From: Argopecten irradians
Lineage: Eukaryota > Mollusca > Bivalvia > Pectinida > Pectinidae
Direction of reading: 5' to 3'
Assembly: GCF_041381155.1 (NCBI RefSeq)
Contig: NC_091147.1
Span: 26,505,849-26,569,848 of the forward strand
Length of the DNA: 64,000 nucleotides
A program made the position numbers and the translations under genes. This document shows, piece by piece, positions 1 through 14,400 of this stretch; the stretch's first letter is position 1; every line of letters starts with the position of its first letter. Under the pieces are notes generated by a model, which did not search any database, had not been told where the DNA came from, and was given only the letters and a program-made list of their open reading frames with translations.

Positions 1-1611
1 ACTTAAATAGACACTGTGAGGAGGCGTGGACATATAGTATTGTTCCCATTTCATCACCATTTTTCTCCATTATGTCCAAAAGGAGCCTTTATCAATTACT
101 CCAGTTGACATTATCAATTTATACCAGTTTAAAGCATTATGTTTACATTAAAAAATCGATACTTTCGTTAATGTTAATATTTTGTGAATGATATTTTGAA
201 ACATTTATACGTTAATTAAATGTATAAGATAATATACTCTATCCCTGTATAATATGATCTTGTATAGCAAATTAAAATTTAAATTTATAAAAAAGTGGAT
301 TTTGAAAATATAATAGGTTTAAAATTACATTGTTCATCCCGAAATCAACAACAGCGATCTGCAATACAACGCAACGCGTGCACTCAACGATCACAGTACT
401 GGTACATACATGGAGGCTTATTTGCATGACACGACACGCCCTTCGTAACATGACCCTGCCGCTTTCAGAGAGTTTACTGTAGAGGACAGAACACTCATTC
501 GCCAGTTCTATTTCCGATATTTAAGGGGTACGTTTATATGTTAATAGTAAGTATTACCATATGTATGATATAAATGATGTATATATCAGTATGTGTACTC
601 TAATTCATATCATGATCGATATACACAATGAATGATCATAGCTAGAAATGTTCGACAGCTGATGTGGATGGCTCTCTCAGACTGGACTACGGATATAGTT
701 GATAACATAACATATTACTATTTAACACGTTTAAAAGTGAGTTGTCATTTATATTATAGTAATATATAAAAATTGAAACTTCTAATTATTTGTTCTGAAT
801 GATATTCATACGTTATTTACGATACAAATGACTCAACTGGTTTATACGTTCGTTTTTGTGTGGATTTTGATATGTTCTATTAGGAAATCAATTGTATTAT
901 CAAATATGGCTGCAATGTAATTTCGTTTTCATTTGAATTGATACATCTCGCATATCAACACATAATCGAGATATATATAAATATATTACGATTTACTGCC
1001 TGGATTTTATTTGCTATGGTCTATTTTCCCGAGTCATTTTCGTGGGCATATGCGTTATTCAGATGATAAGGTGTGATATGTTAAACATGGATTTTGAGAA
1101 AAAATAATTTTTAAATTCCGTACATTACAATTTCAGTTAGATTACACTCTAAGACTAGATTTAGTGTATAATAAAACTGATAAACTATCACGGACCCTTG
1201 AAACAAATAGATTAACATGAAGGAGACTAACTGTAACTTATATAACCAGTGTGATCAATTTTTCATTTATACTAACTGAAACATATATTATTTGTCAATC
1301 TAGCCTGGGGCTTTGGTTATTATGCGTAACGTCTGCAGCTAGGACGCGGTCTCCGCTACATTCGACGTACCTGTGTATTTCTTTGTGAGTGCTGCAAGTA
1401 TCTCCTTACGATAGCAGAAACTCTTGTCTAACTTTAAAATACTACCCCAAAAAAAGCATTGGAATATACACCACGCCTGTGTTTTCAGCGGGTGTTTTAA
1501 AGGTTTTTTTTTCAAATTCTCAGAGACATGAAACCAACCACTTTTATTAAATGTCCCTATAATTTCGATAACATTTGTCTAATGTTACTTTTGACAGAGT
1601 TGGATGTTGAA
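1..1611. other. Upstream non-coding region
   Basis: AT-rich sequence without a protein I can recognise on either strand. It lies directly upstream of the transporter gene and should contain its promoter and 5' UTR, but I cannot point to a convincing core promoter. In-frame ATG codons at 1528 and 1579 precede the start I chose at 1612. They would add a short N-terminal extension that the family does not have. Confidence 0.5.
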
Positions 1612-4600
1612 ATGGCGTTTTTGAAATGGGAGGATTACATTATCATCGTATTGGCGGTGATAGTATCCCTTGGTATCGGATTATATCAATCACTGAAAGG
1701 CCGGAAACAAAAGACGACGTCCAACTACTTACTGGGTACCGGACAAATGGCGGCCATACCTGTGGCCATCTCATTGGTAGTTTCGTACGAGTCTGGGATC
1801 ACGATGTTGGGAGTCCCCGCCGAGGTTTATATGTATGGGTTGCAGTGGTACATGGCAAACATCGGATACTTCATCGCTGATCTTTTCAACCGCTATTTTA
1901 TGGTACCTACTTTGAAGCAACTGGAGATTACAAGTATATTTGAGGTAACGTCGATTTTAGAATTAATATTAAAAATAAAGATATTGTTTTTGATATTTAA
2001 CACATAAACAATATATTTCAAGTGTTTGAGTTGCCCTGAATGCCCTGACAGGTGACGTTAGAAATGTAACCAAAATGCTGGTCCAATTGCATGATCGTAA
2101 ATGTGACAAAAGGAACATATTCTTTCTCTACTTTTTAACTCCGTGCGTGACACATTTGACCTTGAGGTGAGCGTTCGTCCTTGTAAAGAAGGTTTTAGGT
2201 TAGTGTCGGTCCCCTGGGCGGACACACCGTTAGTATATCACATAAAATTATAAACCTAGATGCAGTTCAGGAATAACCTGAACACTCATAAACCTGCAGA
2301 GACTTCCATTGCAGATGACAAAGAAAAAGATGTCCAACTCCAACACACATAGTGTACCAATATTCAATGATTTTAGTGTAAAGCAAAGGACCAAATTACC
2401 TGTCTCCCGTTACATTTCCTTTTGCAATGAGATAGTCCAGGGGTGGATATTACGACAGTGATACTAATTCATTGGCTATCGGTGATGTTTATTTGTAGAA
2501 CAATTCGTTAACATATTAAAATATGCATCCCAGTCGTTTTTACAATCTAATGTAACAACATACCGCATTTTCCCGCAGGACAACATTTTTTCGATTTTTG
2601 AATGTAAATGGATACATACAAATTTAGTTGTTTTCAAATTTAGCGGTCTGGTTGTATAATTTATATGTATATTTCAAAACTTTCCCGGAAATATATTTTC
2701 GCTATCATAACGATGTGTCAAAAAATCGCAAAAATAGCATCCCTACGGTAAGATCCGACTATACTGTACATACAAATGTATAACCGAAATACAAAAGTAC
2801 GACAAGATGATATCAATATCACCCCGGACATCGAAGCTCAGTTGGAATTCATTAGTAAGTTTATCTGTGTGAAATTATTTTATATGAAAAATAAACCGAT
2901 AACAGGTACAATTTAGTGGCGAATAGTATTAAACCACCAGAGTAATTCTATTCACTTCACAGAGACGTTCTAACTGCCGCGAGCGTGTCTGCTATTGGTG
3001 ACAAAAGGGTTCAAATGGATATGTCTCAAAGATTCAGACACGTTTACTGCCCGGCAACCGATGACGATCAAAAGGAACAGTTGACGTACTGTCTTGTAGT
3101 ATAAATGAAGATAGAATGAAAGTGAATGTTGAAGTCATTCCAGAAGGTCAATGTCCAATGATAACCATACGACGAACTTGCAAATAAACAAACTAAATCC
3201 TCGTGCTAGCAATATCGTAATCTTAGCAAATCCACTAAGTGGGGAAACATACCTTTATTGTATGTGTTTTGGTATTAAATGAATTGCGAGTATACTACTA
3301 AAATTTCAAACTGAGCTGAAAGTACAGATGTACCTGAAGTGACTTTCACACAAAATTCTACAAAGCATTTCTGTAACTATTGTTACATCTTAACCACTCG
3401 GCCACAGCGACCCTCATCTCCGCAGAAGCGATTATGGTATAATGGCAACGTCTATCAAAGTTAACCTTCACACATAAGTATCCAACAGGGCTTCATAAAT
3501 TGGGTACATCAAATCAGAAAATAATTAAGAGAGATGGCGTTTTCCGAGTGAAACCAAAATTATTGTATATAGATTTCGCTGCATTCTAAACAACATAAAT
3601 ACAATATATTAGAGCGATTTCATCGTGCAGAAGTGGCTATTATTAAAAGTAACATTAATATGCATAAACGGCGATTAAAATGCACTTATGAATGAGACTT
3701 GTGACAAATGTGTTAAATGATTTACGAATTAGATATGTATCTGATCTTGTGCGGAATTGTAAGAATATCGAATGAAAATAAGTGTGACCATATCTACCTA
3801 GGGTAACAAAGTAAGGCATTAGCTGTAGGTTTCACTGGAAAATGAAGCTCGAACAAGTTCCTAATTTCATTTTTTTTCAAGGACAACCAACAACATCATA
3901 CCTATATCAAATACTGATTGCAATTTTTCAAAATGTTTTTTGGTGTTACTGAAAAGTATTCTATGTTTTATTGCAGTATTTAGAACTACGCTACAAATCC
4001 CATGCTATCCGAATGTTTGCTACTGTGCTAAGCATCATTTCCGGGGTATGTATGTATAAAACTCACATAGTCAAATTTACTCTAAACCAACCTATATCCA
4101 AACCTATATTTTGCAGCGATTTCACTTTGCGCTTTGCAGTTTAAAAGCTATATTGTTCTTGTAATCGGAACGCCTTTGCGGCGTTTTGTTGCCGTGAAAC
4201 CTAATCATCTGTGAAATATACGAGATTTATTCGCCCGCGAATATCAGTAAACTTACAGTATATGATAATATAGCCATAACTCCATCAACAATGTCCACTA
4301 TTTAACGTTAGCAAAGAAGTATAAAGTATGTATGGCATTTGTGCATACTCACAGTATACAACAATCTCTATTCCAACTTTTCCCGTCTTTGCATATTACA
4401 AAGTAACATTCCAGTTGAATTGAAAGAGGAGTGTAACTATTATATTTTTTGTTTTCCAGCTAAATTATCTCGGAACGGTTTTGTTTGTTCCTGCTGTAAC
4501 TTTGGAAGCAGGTAGGTTTACGTCGATGAATAGAGCCAGCATTACCTCAGAAACATGTACATTATTCGAAAAAGGTTCATTTAAGACCTCCTTCAAATTG

Positions 4601-5465
4601 AATCGCAAGAAAACAAAGTACAATTGTTACTACTTCATTTCTGTAAGACACTCGAAAAGAAGTGGTAACACGAAAAATTGTGTTTTCAAATTATTTTTTC
4701 ACTTATTACAACTTACGTAATAGTTGGATTCGCTGGATGGGGTAGAAAATGCATCCGAATATATATGTGGTAGATAGCCCATTTGTATTAAACCACTTTC
4801 TACCCTATTGATACAAAACTATATAGATAGATTACGTTCTACAGGTATTATAATTAGTACCACAAAATCCCTCCGGTTTGTTTATGTTGTACAAGGTCAC
4901 AATACATAAACAAAGTGTTCAGTTCAGTAGTATCTGCGGTAGATACCAATCTCTAAAAAGAGATATTTTAATATGGTTGGGATCGCTTGATACATGAAGT
5001 TTCTTTTGCAATATATTTCTATATTTTATGTTTTTTTCTTTATTATAGTTGCTGATATACCTCAATGGGTTTCTATTGTTGGAGTAATGTCTGTGGTTGT
5101 TATCTATACATATATAGTAAGTCACACCTTCCTAATTAATATAAAATAACTGAAATCGTATTGATCTAATTTTCTTTCTTTTCTTTAAATAAAAATCCCA
5201 GCAAATTGTCCTTTCATGAAAAATAAGCAAACTGGATCTAAAATGTAATTACGTTTTATATTCAAAAGTTTATTTTTCTTTGAAATGCAATCCTAATCAA
5301 AGACATCTATTGGTGTTTGTCAGCTACAATATTATTATAAAACAAGAGAATCATGTAATTATAATTTTCAACTTTTATCTTTAGGGAGGTTTCCAGGCAG
5401 TCGTATGGTCCGATGTAGTACAGGCTGTTTTAATGTTTAGTGGTATATTTGCTCTTCTTATAATG
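1612..5465 (+). CDS. SLC5 transporter exons 1-5 (TM1 to TM5 region)
   Basis: Exon 1 (1612-1944, 111 codons, phase 0) starts MAFLKWEDYI, which matches the family's short N-terminus before TM1. It continues with KQKTTSNYLLG and GVPAEVYMYGLQW, the hallmark loop and TM2 of SLC5 monocarboxylate-type carriers, and ends LEITSIFE before a GTAACG donor. Exon 2 (3977-4045) encodes YLELRYKSHAIRMFATVL. Exon 3 (4460-4511) encodes LNYLGTVLFVPAVTLEA. Exon 4 (5049-5116) encodes ADIPQWVSIVGVMSVVVIYT. Exon 5 (5385-5465) encodes GGFQAVVWSDVVQAVLMFSG, the counterpart of the family GGLKAVxWTDVxQ segment. All five have canonical acceptors and donors and are open throughout. The introns hold nothing coding that I could see. 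Confidence 0.82.
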
Positions 5466-8400
5466 GTAAATATAAAATTTAAAGTTATATGTGCCGTAAC
5501 TGGCCGAAAATTTGACATGTTATTTTTTCTTCAATTATTCATTTAAAACCATAAAGCTGTGAAAATGATTCAAATGGACAGACAAACATATATAATGCCT
5601 TATAAACGCTAGTTAGAACACATAGGTTATGCACTGTGAAATTCTTGTTTTTAAAGTCTTATACATGTTTTGATGAAAACATACCTTCAGAAATCACTTT
5701 ACAATTATTTATAATACTGTACAAATGTGAAATGAAATTGTAGACAACAATATGGCTTCATGGTCTGACCGTATGTACTCATTTCACTACACTGAAAATG
5801 TTAATATAATGATTTTTGGCAGTACTGCCAAAAATCATTTCCAGCTCTTATTTGTACATGTAAATTAAAACCTGTGGTTTGAAAGTATTGTAATTCTCAA
5901 AATGTTGGTAACTTTTGGTGTTGAATAACATATTAAAAGCTCGTCTTGATTCATGAGTATGAAAAATACGGAACATATAACTTTAAGCATATATATATAT
6001 GTAAATCAAGGCTTATCATAACTTATATTCTAAGTAATTAACATGATAATGGCCTTTTGATAATCTCACTATTTTTGTGACGTGATCTGAGTATTTCAAA
6101 TTAATTTATACAGATTAATCAAATAGCTTTCCTACGTTTAGAGGATGTACCACAACAGTATGAATGTACTGTAACGTCATTGTTTCCTTGTGCGCTGATA
6201 AAGTAATTTCTAGGCCAATAAAAATACAAGCAAGATTGAAATCCTATGTCGATAAATCATCTTGGAAGATTAGGTAGGTTGAATCGAAATTGAACTAGAT
6301 CGATCAGTAATTCTAATTAATTTGTTGTGTTTGTTTCTGAATTGACATGTTTTCAACCTTTTTCAAAACAGGGGACACTAGAAGCCGGCGGGGTAGTGCT
6401 ACGTTGGACTTTGTTTTTAATAAACGGAACGACTTAATCTTTTTAAGTATGTTAATAATTTATATACAGCAATATCCATTAATCTGTGAAAAACTCAACA
6501 ACTGAAGTGTGTTAAAATTTTTGGTTACAGCGCGATACATCATTTTTCATTAGTAACTAATTTAATGCTTGAATCTGCAAATTTAAAATAAAAAAAAATA
6601 AGAAAAAAAAAAAATTCTCCTACTTCAGACATTTTGATCCTAACCCCGAGCCTTGCGTTCAGACATTGTGGAGCCTAGATTGGGTCGAGGGAGGTACATA
6701 TTTTCCGGTATCGAGGGGTTACCCACTCACACAGGAGATTCAATGTCGGCATCCGAGACTAAGGCGACATCCCAACAGTGAATCATTCAGCAAAAGGAAC
6801 GTATTTCAAGAATAGATTTTGCTCTTTCTATGATGTAAGCAAAAATATAAATATAAAGATGAATAGATTACAAATGTAATTTGAAAGTCTCAGACTTATT
6901 TATTTGTTTGAGCTCGGCCATGTATCTATATGTGTATTGTAAACGAGCATTGTTAAGCAGCCGAATCGGTTTAAAAGTGACCCCGTGGTTATATACAAAT
7001 TGGTGGGTTGCTTTTACGCAAAGTTGCAAACTTGGATAAAGTTCTCAAACACCAGCATAATACGGTAAATGTGATTTGTCTATAATATATAAAAGCTGTA
7101 ACAAACGATTGTTGGAGGGTGGAAAAATGTCCTAAATAGAAACATGATATTGAAAGTTTACTGCTAATATGAAGGAATTTTCAAATGTTCCCCAGAATGA
7201 TAAGTATGTTTACGGCATTTGCTATTCCTGATCACCATTCTGAAATAAGACTGCTTTGTGGAAGCGGTTGTTTTTGTGTTCAGTTTGCTTACTTTGAGAG
7301 CCCCAATATTTGAGATACTCTTTGATTGGCCCAAAGAGGTGGACCCATATCCTAAACCAGGTGCAGGACTTTTTTTAATCTTGAAGCAGCGTCCTGACCT
7401 TACTGAATGAATAATTTGAATAAACGAGGAAGAGGGGAACCAACACATAAGGCGAACTCAACAAAGAATTTCAGCGTTAAATATATAACGACAGTTCAAC
7501 AAGAGAGTTTCGATCTCTCCCATACCAATAAATTATCGCCAAGCCATTATAGTATACATTTTTTCAGCAATGCTACACAAATATTTGAATACTTAGCTAT
7601 TTTACCATGTCATGAAAATGTATCGGTAATGTACGTTTTTGTCTTCAATACCAACGAGTTTCTTACCCAGATTAGTTTTAAGTGAATGAAAAATACAGAT
7701 CAAGTTTCGGACCGCAAGATATTTGAATAAGATAGTATCAATTCTGTGATAGATGTCGCGATTTTTGTAATGAGACCCTCTCATGGGCATGTGTGTGGAA
7801 CTGTAACGCAAACAATTCAGCAAAAAACAGCAATTACTCCATCGATGACCAATTCAATATCTAAATTCACTATGTCCTGTGCCCCTTTAAGACTGCAAAA
7901 TAGTTTTGTGCTCTACTCATAAACATTCCCAGGCATTATGGGTTAGTAAATTTGGTATGATCGGTTTTTTTAATTATTGGTTTAATTTTTATGCCCCCTT
8001 CCACCTGAAATAAACATTTTAAGTAAACACGTATGAGTTCCGCGGCCTTATGCATCCCAGATTTCTGTCCATAATACAAAAGTTGTTTTAGCAATGAATT
8101 TATGGTCTTAGAGAATATTTAATATGCTAATATGAAATTTTATTTAAAACCATACGATTAAAAGAGCATATAGTTTCTTGAAGAAGGCAATTTTCCGGAC
8201 AATGTTTACAAGTTGATTGATAAAATGGTGTGTGGGGATATATTTCAAAAATACTCCAAATGTCCCTTCCTGGGCTGTTTCTCTTGGACGCTCTATTTTC
8301 CAGTGCTTCCTCTAAGGTAGGTACTCAATTGCCACAATGTTGTTTATACCATCAACCCAATAATTTATCCTTTTTGAAATTGATATTTAATGTACACAGA

Positions 8401-11400
8401 TTCTTTTTTCGAGAACACAATATTTTGGCGACTCCATTATTTTACCAACATATTTTGCGATACACAGTACATAAATTACCTGATAAATGGAGTTTCGTTC
8501 TTGCTGATAAACGTTCATTAAAGGTAGCGTTATATGAGATTTTCTTTGTGGAAACGTTTTATTTTTGTTTTTTTTTGCGTTTCAGGTCCTCCTGCGAAAA
8601 TTTGAAACAGAAAACTTTTGTATTTTGTGAAAATTATGCTTATAGCATTGCAATATTAATTATGTCAGCTCGTCGTTAATGGTCTATTGTAATTATATGA
8701 CGTATAAATACTTTTTGTACAAGGGTATTCGGGTAAAGCCAGGTCTCTGATGTTTTTTTCTCATTCCTCGTTTTGTTTTAATCAATTGAGGATAACATCT
8801 TTTACCCATAATTGCCCATAAGTTTTTGCCATTACACATAGAGATTTTTCAGCAATAACAATGATGATCCTTAATACATATCATTTTATTTTTTGTTTAA
8901 CAGAAGCCTTTTCTACATATTTTCAATGTGGAGCGCGTTTATAAGACAATATAGATACCTGTAGCTTACGGCTGCTACTGATTCTAGCACTATGTAAAAT
9001 GATAAAAATACATTCAATCCAATATAATTTGCATTATAATAATTTATGTAAAAATTAAAAATTATTGAAAGGTTTTTTTTATATCATATTTTAAATTATG
9101 ACATACCCATAATACGACGAGAAACGAGATTCAAATGGATACAGCTTGAATGATACATGAAAAGTCCGTTCCACAACGTCGCGTTTTGAATAGCTTCCGC
9201 CTTCCGGATATCGAGATTTTTTTTTTGCAAATGACAAACGATTAAAACAAGAAATATTGTATTAAAATTAAGATTTGAATTCGACTTATGACAAGTAGAA
9301 ATTTTAGTTAATTCTATATCAAGAAACAAACACATTGGTTTTAGTACACATTTAAATTAATTGTCCGGGGGGCTATTTTTTATTGATATGAAAGTTGAGC
9401 CGGCATTGTTTGAAATCAGCTGATTGATGCACGAGGAATCGTTGTATTCCATAGTGGTGATTCATAGTGTTTTCATAGACAAATGGTTTGTTTTTCCGTC
9501 AGTTGGTATTGATCATAATAGTGAATGCAACACTCCAGAAATGTAAACTATATGTATATATACCATCTATTTGCGGTATTGCACATATCCATGTGGTGTT
9601 TCAGTACGATGTCCTCGACCCTAAGCGGTTTGTTCAGCAAATATTTTGTTTTTGGGAGGATATTATTTACCAACATACAAAACTCCAATTGTCGGTAACA
9701 GGAAAAGTCGACAAGTTAATTCACGCAGTTCGCTCAGGTAAATAATGACCACGTTGTTTTAGTGTATTTTACTTTCATTGTTTTTGGTTATTATTAACAA
9801 GTGGATCTGAAGTTGCTTATTGATTACGCTTAGGCTGTCCCATTCAGTGGCCAATATGTGGTTCGGAACTGAGAGACTGACTCTTATCAGGAATATAACA
9901 GTTCTCAGGTTTCCAGGACCATGTGTATTTGACGTAATTGTTAATTGATAAGTGGCATTTTTTATTTTAATTTTTGTACCACATGGCTGAAAGAAAGAAG
10001 ACTATTCCAAATGATCAAAACGATAGTTTGGGTAGTATAAGTATTGAGTTACAATTTCAATTTTCCTAATGGTTTTATTTGACAAAAAATGTAGTCTAAT
10101 AGGATAAGACATCTAGGCATAGCGCTTATCTTAGTCTTATGATAAGATGTTTCGCATATATTATGACTTCACATTGCTGCTATGATATCCATTTATATTG
10201 CAATGACAAACCTCATGCAGTTCCGGACATCTCTGAATGATGTAAAATATTTAGTGCATAATTTGTGAATTCTTGATTCAATCAACAGTCATGATCAAAT
10301 ATCAAATTATGACATAACGAGAATTGAAATTATCAAAATGCCGGTAATTTATGGTGTTATATAACATGTTAAAAGGTCTTTCGTATTCGTGAGTATGAAA
10401 ATTACGGCATATTTTACTTTTAATAGTTTTTTAACTTCGCGGGAAAAAATCACGATTCTCTCCATATCACATATTTGCGATGAAAAATATTCACACAATT
10501 GGCAAGTTGTAACATTACCAAGCCATACTGGCCATCTTACAAGATATCATTTCCATTTTATTCGCAGGTATATAAGTTCTAGTAAAATGAACCAAAATCA
10601 AATTATACAGCTATCCTTTTATCATGACATTAATAGAGAAATTGAATCGTCTACAACTAACAGCAAACATATAGTAGCCCCCCATCCTACATCATAATAT
10701 TTAAATCGCCATTAACTTAAAAGACATTTTTAAAATACATATTAATTATGTGTACATACTCTACATTTTGTAGTACTAGTGTTTGGAGGCATCGGTATAG
10801 TCGTCGCCTTCCTTGTATCCGGACTTGACGGCCCAATAGTACAGGTACAGTGCTGTTTTCATGTTTTATTGCTTTAATTACATTTATCAACCTTGAGTGA
10901 TAAATGTCTATTTCAGGTATTAGCCCTGATCAAATTTAAAATTTGTTATTATTAATTTTTCATTGTTATACATTATATTTATTATAATTAAATTTTGATT
11001 TGTATCCCTATATCTCACTTCGTTTGTGTACTTGAACATAATAACGATAATAACAAAAAGTGTGTATGCATTGGGGCTTATATAAATGGTAATTTGGTCT
11101 TACTGCTAAGTCGTAAGTTGTTGTGTAGCTTGTACATTTTGCTAAAATAATGTACATGTACGGAAAACAAGTCCACATGGTTGGAACATTTTTGCCACAT
11201 AATAAACATGTCTTCTAGTATCTAGGTTAAGTACATGGAACGTTTTTAGACCTGGTTTGAATTCACAAAAGCATACACTTCGAGTAATTTTTGACATTGG
11301 CTCAAGATATGAAGTGATACAGAGTCATGAGATATCCAAGCGTCTCACATACTCAGTCATAGCTGCCATATGCATCACAGAGACCTCAATATATATTACC

Positions 11401-14400
11401 TTCATACATTGAAATTTGTAAACCACTGTTAGTAATTTGAATGCAAGATTGTAATCGATATTGGTTCAAAACATGATAAGCTCTAGCTTTCATTACAAAC
11501 GTTAGTTTGATCCAAATAGACCCTACAGATGTTTGATAAAACACAATAATGTACAAAATGTTTCAATTGATGTGCCATGATCTTGTATTGTTTAACATAC
11601 AAAGAGGGTTCAAGTATAAGGCATCCGAACATGTGTTTACAACAGACGAACTGATATTGAAATATCAAGAGGGCTATTATCGCCACAGAACTCACCTTTT
11701 AACCTTTAGCTTTTACATGCATGTGTGAAACCAAAACAGACATTAATGTTAACTTTTCGACTTTGCCTTTTTTTTTAACACATTTAACACTAGATTATTT
11801 TTTTTTTCTTATCCCTTCCGATGTTTTTTTTATGTTTGCAGCAATATTATAGCAGTTGTTTTTTTCTTCGCTCTTTTCTCTTTCTGTGCTCCTCTCTAAA
11901 TTGCCTAAAGTGTGTGTGAGGTGGTATACATGTAAGGTATGTATTTATGTAAGTACTACATATTCATGCAATTACTATACATGTATGTATGTGGTATGCC
12001 GGCACGAATGTTATGGACTTTGTATTATTTAATTTCTGTAGTATAAACTGTCTTGGAAAAAAGAAAAATCATCAAAGAAATATGGAAAATATTTCCACAA
12101 TATGACTGCAACTTTGGCCTGGGACACTATGGAACATTATCATTAATTATTAAGCATATACAATGTATAACAGCGATGAATTTACATCGTGAAGATTTAT
12201 GGTCTCGTATCACTACTATTTGGACACTATCGCATGTCATAAAACATCGAATGCTAGCGGCGCTTAGACAAAAGCTAATTTGCATAGCGTTTTGTGGTGA
12301 CAGCTGTAGACATACAAAATGCACGGAAAACACCATATCATCAGCCCACACACATCCAAAAACAAATTTGTTGCAACGAGATTAAAAATGACGATTGCTA
12401 TCAATAAGATTAGTGTTGTTTAATGTAGAAATAAATTTAAGCTAAAAACTGAGCTAGTCCGTTTTTATGTAAGTTACACAAGGAGAGATACTTTTTAATT
12501 TTGATTCGCGTTTCGAGAAATCCTTGATAGTTTCAATAGTATTAACAAACTGTTAATCCGATTAAATCCCTGCTGGTATGAACGTTTTGTATGAAAAATA
12601 ATTTTTTTTGTGAAACTGCTTTCAGACTTTTTTTTTTTTATTTTCGTTCAATTATTGATTACCAGAGAATGTTGCTTGTATCCACCGACGGACTTTGTTA
12701 TGCTATTTTGTATAACGAATAAGTGTCTAACTTTAACTTGCAAGATAATATTCCTATGTTATATTTATGGTTTTATGTTTTATAATTTGTTTTTAAGTTT
12801 CAATCGGTCCGTTGCATCTCAAACTTGTTTTTCGGCACTGAAATTAAAATCATATAAAAATATACATCAGAAAGTGTTTTCCATGTTTTACAGTATAACT
12901 TCAATTCCAACATTTTACATTGTTTATGGTTCTGTTTTAGGTGATCTTTTAAAACACAAAGTAAGGTGTTGTTCGTCAGTTGATTACTGTTATTATTTAT
13001 AGATATTCCGGACAACAAGTTCCTGCGTAAGGGGAGCTGTTATTGGAATATTCGTGATGGGTCTATTCTCTCCCCGGGCCAACGCTTTGGTAAGATATTC
13101 TCCGAGGCACCTGTACATTTAAGGACCCATTGGCTGGGTAATACGAAAATTTAATTGACAGAACATCATAGACAATAGCAAAATGAGTCACAATTGTTTT
13201 TGGATTCATTTGTCACAGATTCATTTTTCGTTTGCCCTAATTTGACCTAGGATGTATATCTAAATTTGTAGATGAGATGAGAGTTTTTAGGCCTCGTAAA
13301 AAGTGCATTTCAATTTATGTATGATTTACAAGCGTATAATTGAAGTTGATTTTCAAAGAAAAAGACAAATCGTTTCTAACTGCATTTGAAAATAAAATTT
13401 CGTTGCAAACCTTGAACAGAGATATAAAAACAAAACGTAGTACTACATTCAGGGTTGGGGTAATTAAAAATGTAATTGTAATTAATTGCAATTAATTACA
13501 TTTTTTCAAGTAATTGAAAGTAATTTGTAATTAAGAAATATTTCAATTACATGTAATTGTAATTGTAATTCATTACATTCTAAAAATGTGTAATTAACAA
13601 TTACATTTCAATTACTTTTCAATTACATAATACATATTTACTAATGTCTAATACCAAGATTAATTAATGACATATATTTGGCTATATAGAAATTTAAACA
13701 ATTAAGTAACACATGTGAGGCAGTGACCATATTATACACACTACACTTGTACCTCTTTTTACCTGTAGTTTACCCCTCAGGCACTATACAGGTGTGAGGT
13801 GTGAACACATAGCCTGTGATTACAACTCACAAAGGTCTTGCTTATATAACATCTGTTGATCACTAATTAGCATATCTAATGAAGGGCAAAAGTATAGATG
13901 ATAGCTCATATTAGTCTTCACCGCCCCTTGCCAAGAAAATTAAAACAGAAGTCTTTTTCAGTTTTCTTCCCATTACACCCCCACGAAAGAGACACAACTC
14001 AGGTCTTAAATTCAATGCTTTAATGAGAGATGTTGTGACCCATTAAAGTTCTGGAAAGATAATCCTTGCTGATATCCAAATTCGTCTATTTTAGCTAGCA
14101 AGCATTTATAGCTATACCAGCCACTTCTGCTCCAGTAGAGAGATTGTTTAGTGCTGCTGCCAAAGTATTCCGATCACACATAATCAGACTGTCTGATGAT
14201 AATTTTCAAGCTGATGATGATAAAATGCAATTCAAAAACATGAATACCTGGTACCTAAAGTTGACACATTTGCTAATGTTACTGCTAGGTCCAATAAAAA
14301 TGTACATGTAAAACTAATACACCCTACCAGTACTCAATTGTAACTTGCGGTTTATGTGAAGTGAACATGTGTTCTGTCAGAATTTACTGATATTGACTTA

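Noticed and set aside
8317-8679. Continuation of the open frame beyond SLC5 exon 8
   Set aside because: A good GTAGGT donor closes the exon at 8316 and the text after it has no family similarity.
12610-13002. A 130-codon open frame
   Set aside because: An AT-rich intron read-through with low-complexity F/Y/L composition. It ends exactly where the real exon acceptor of the transporter begins.
13455-13640. Possible satellite or CRISPR-like repeat of TAATTG units
   Set aside because: The repeats are irregular, without spacers, and lie inside the terminal regions of a hAT element.
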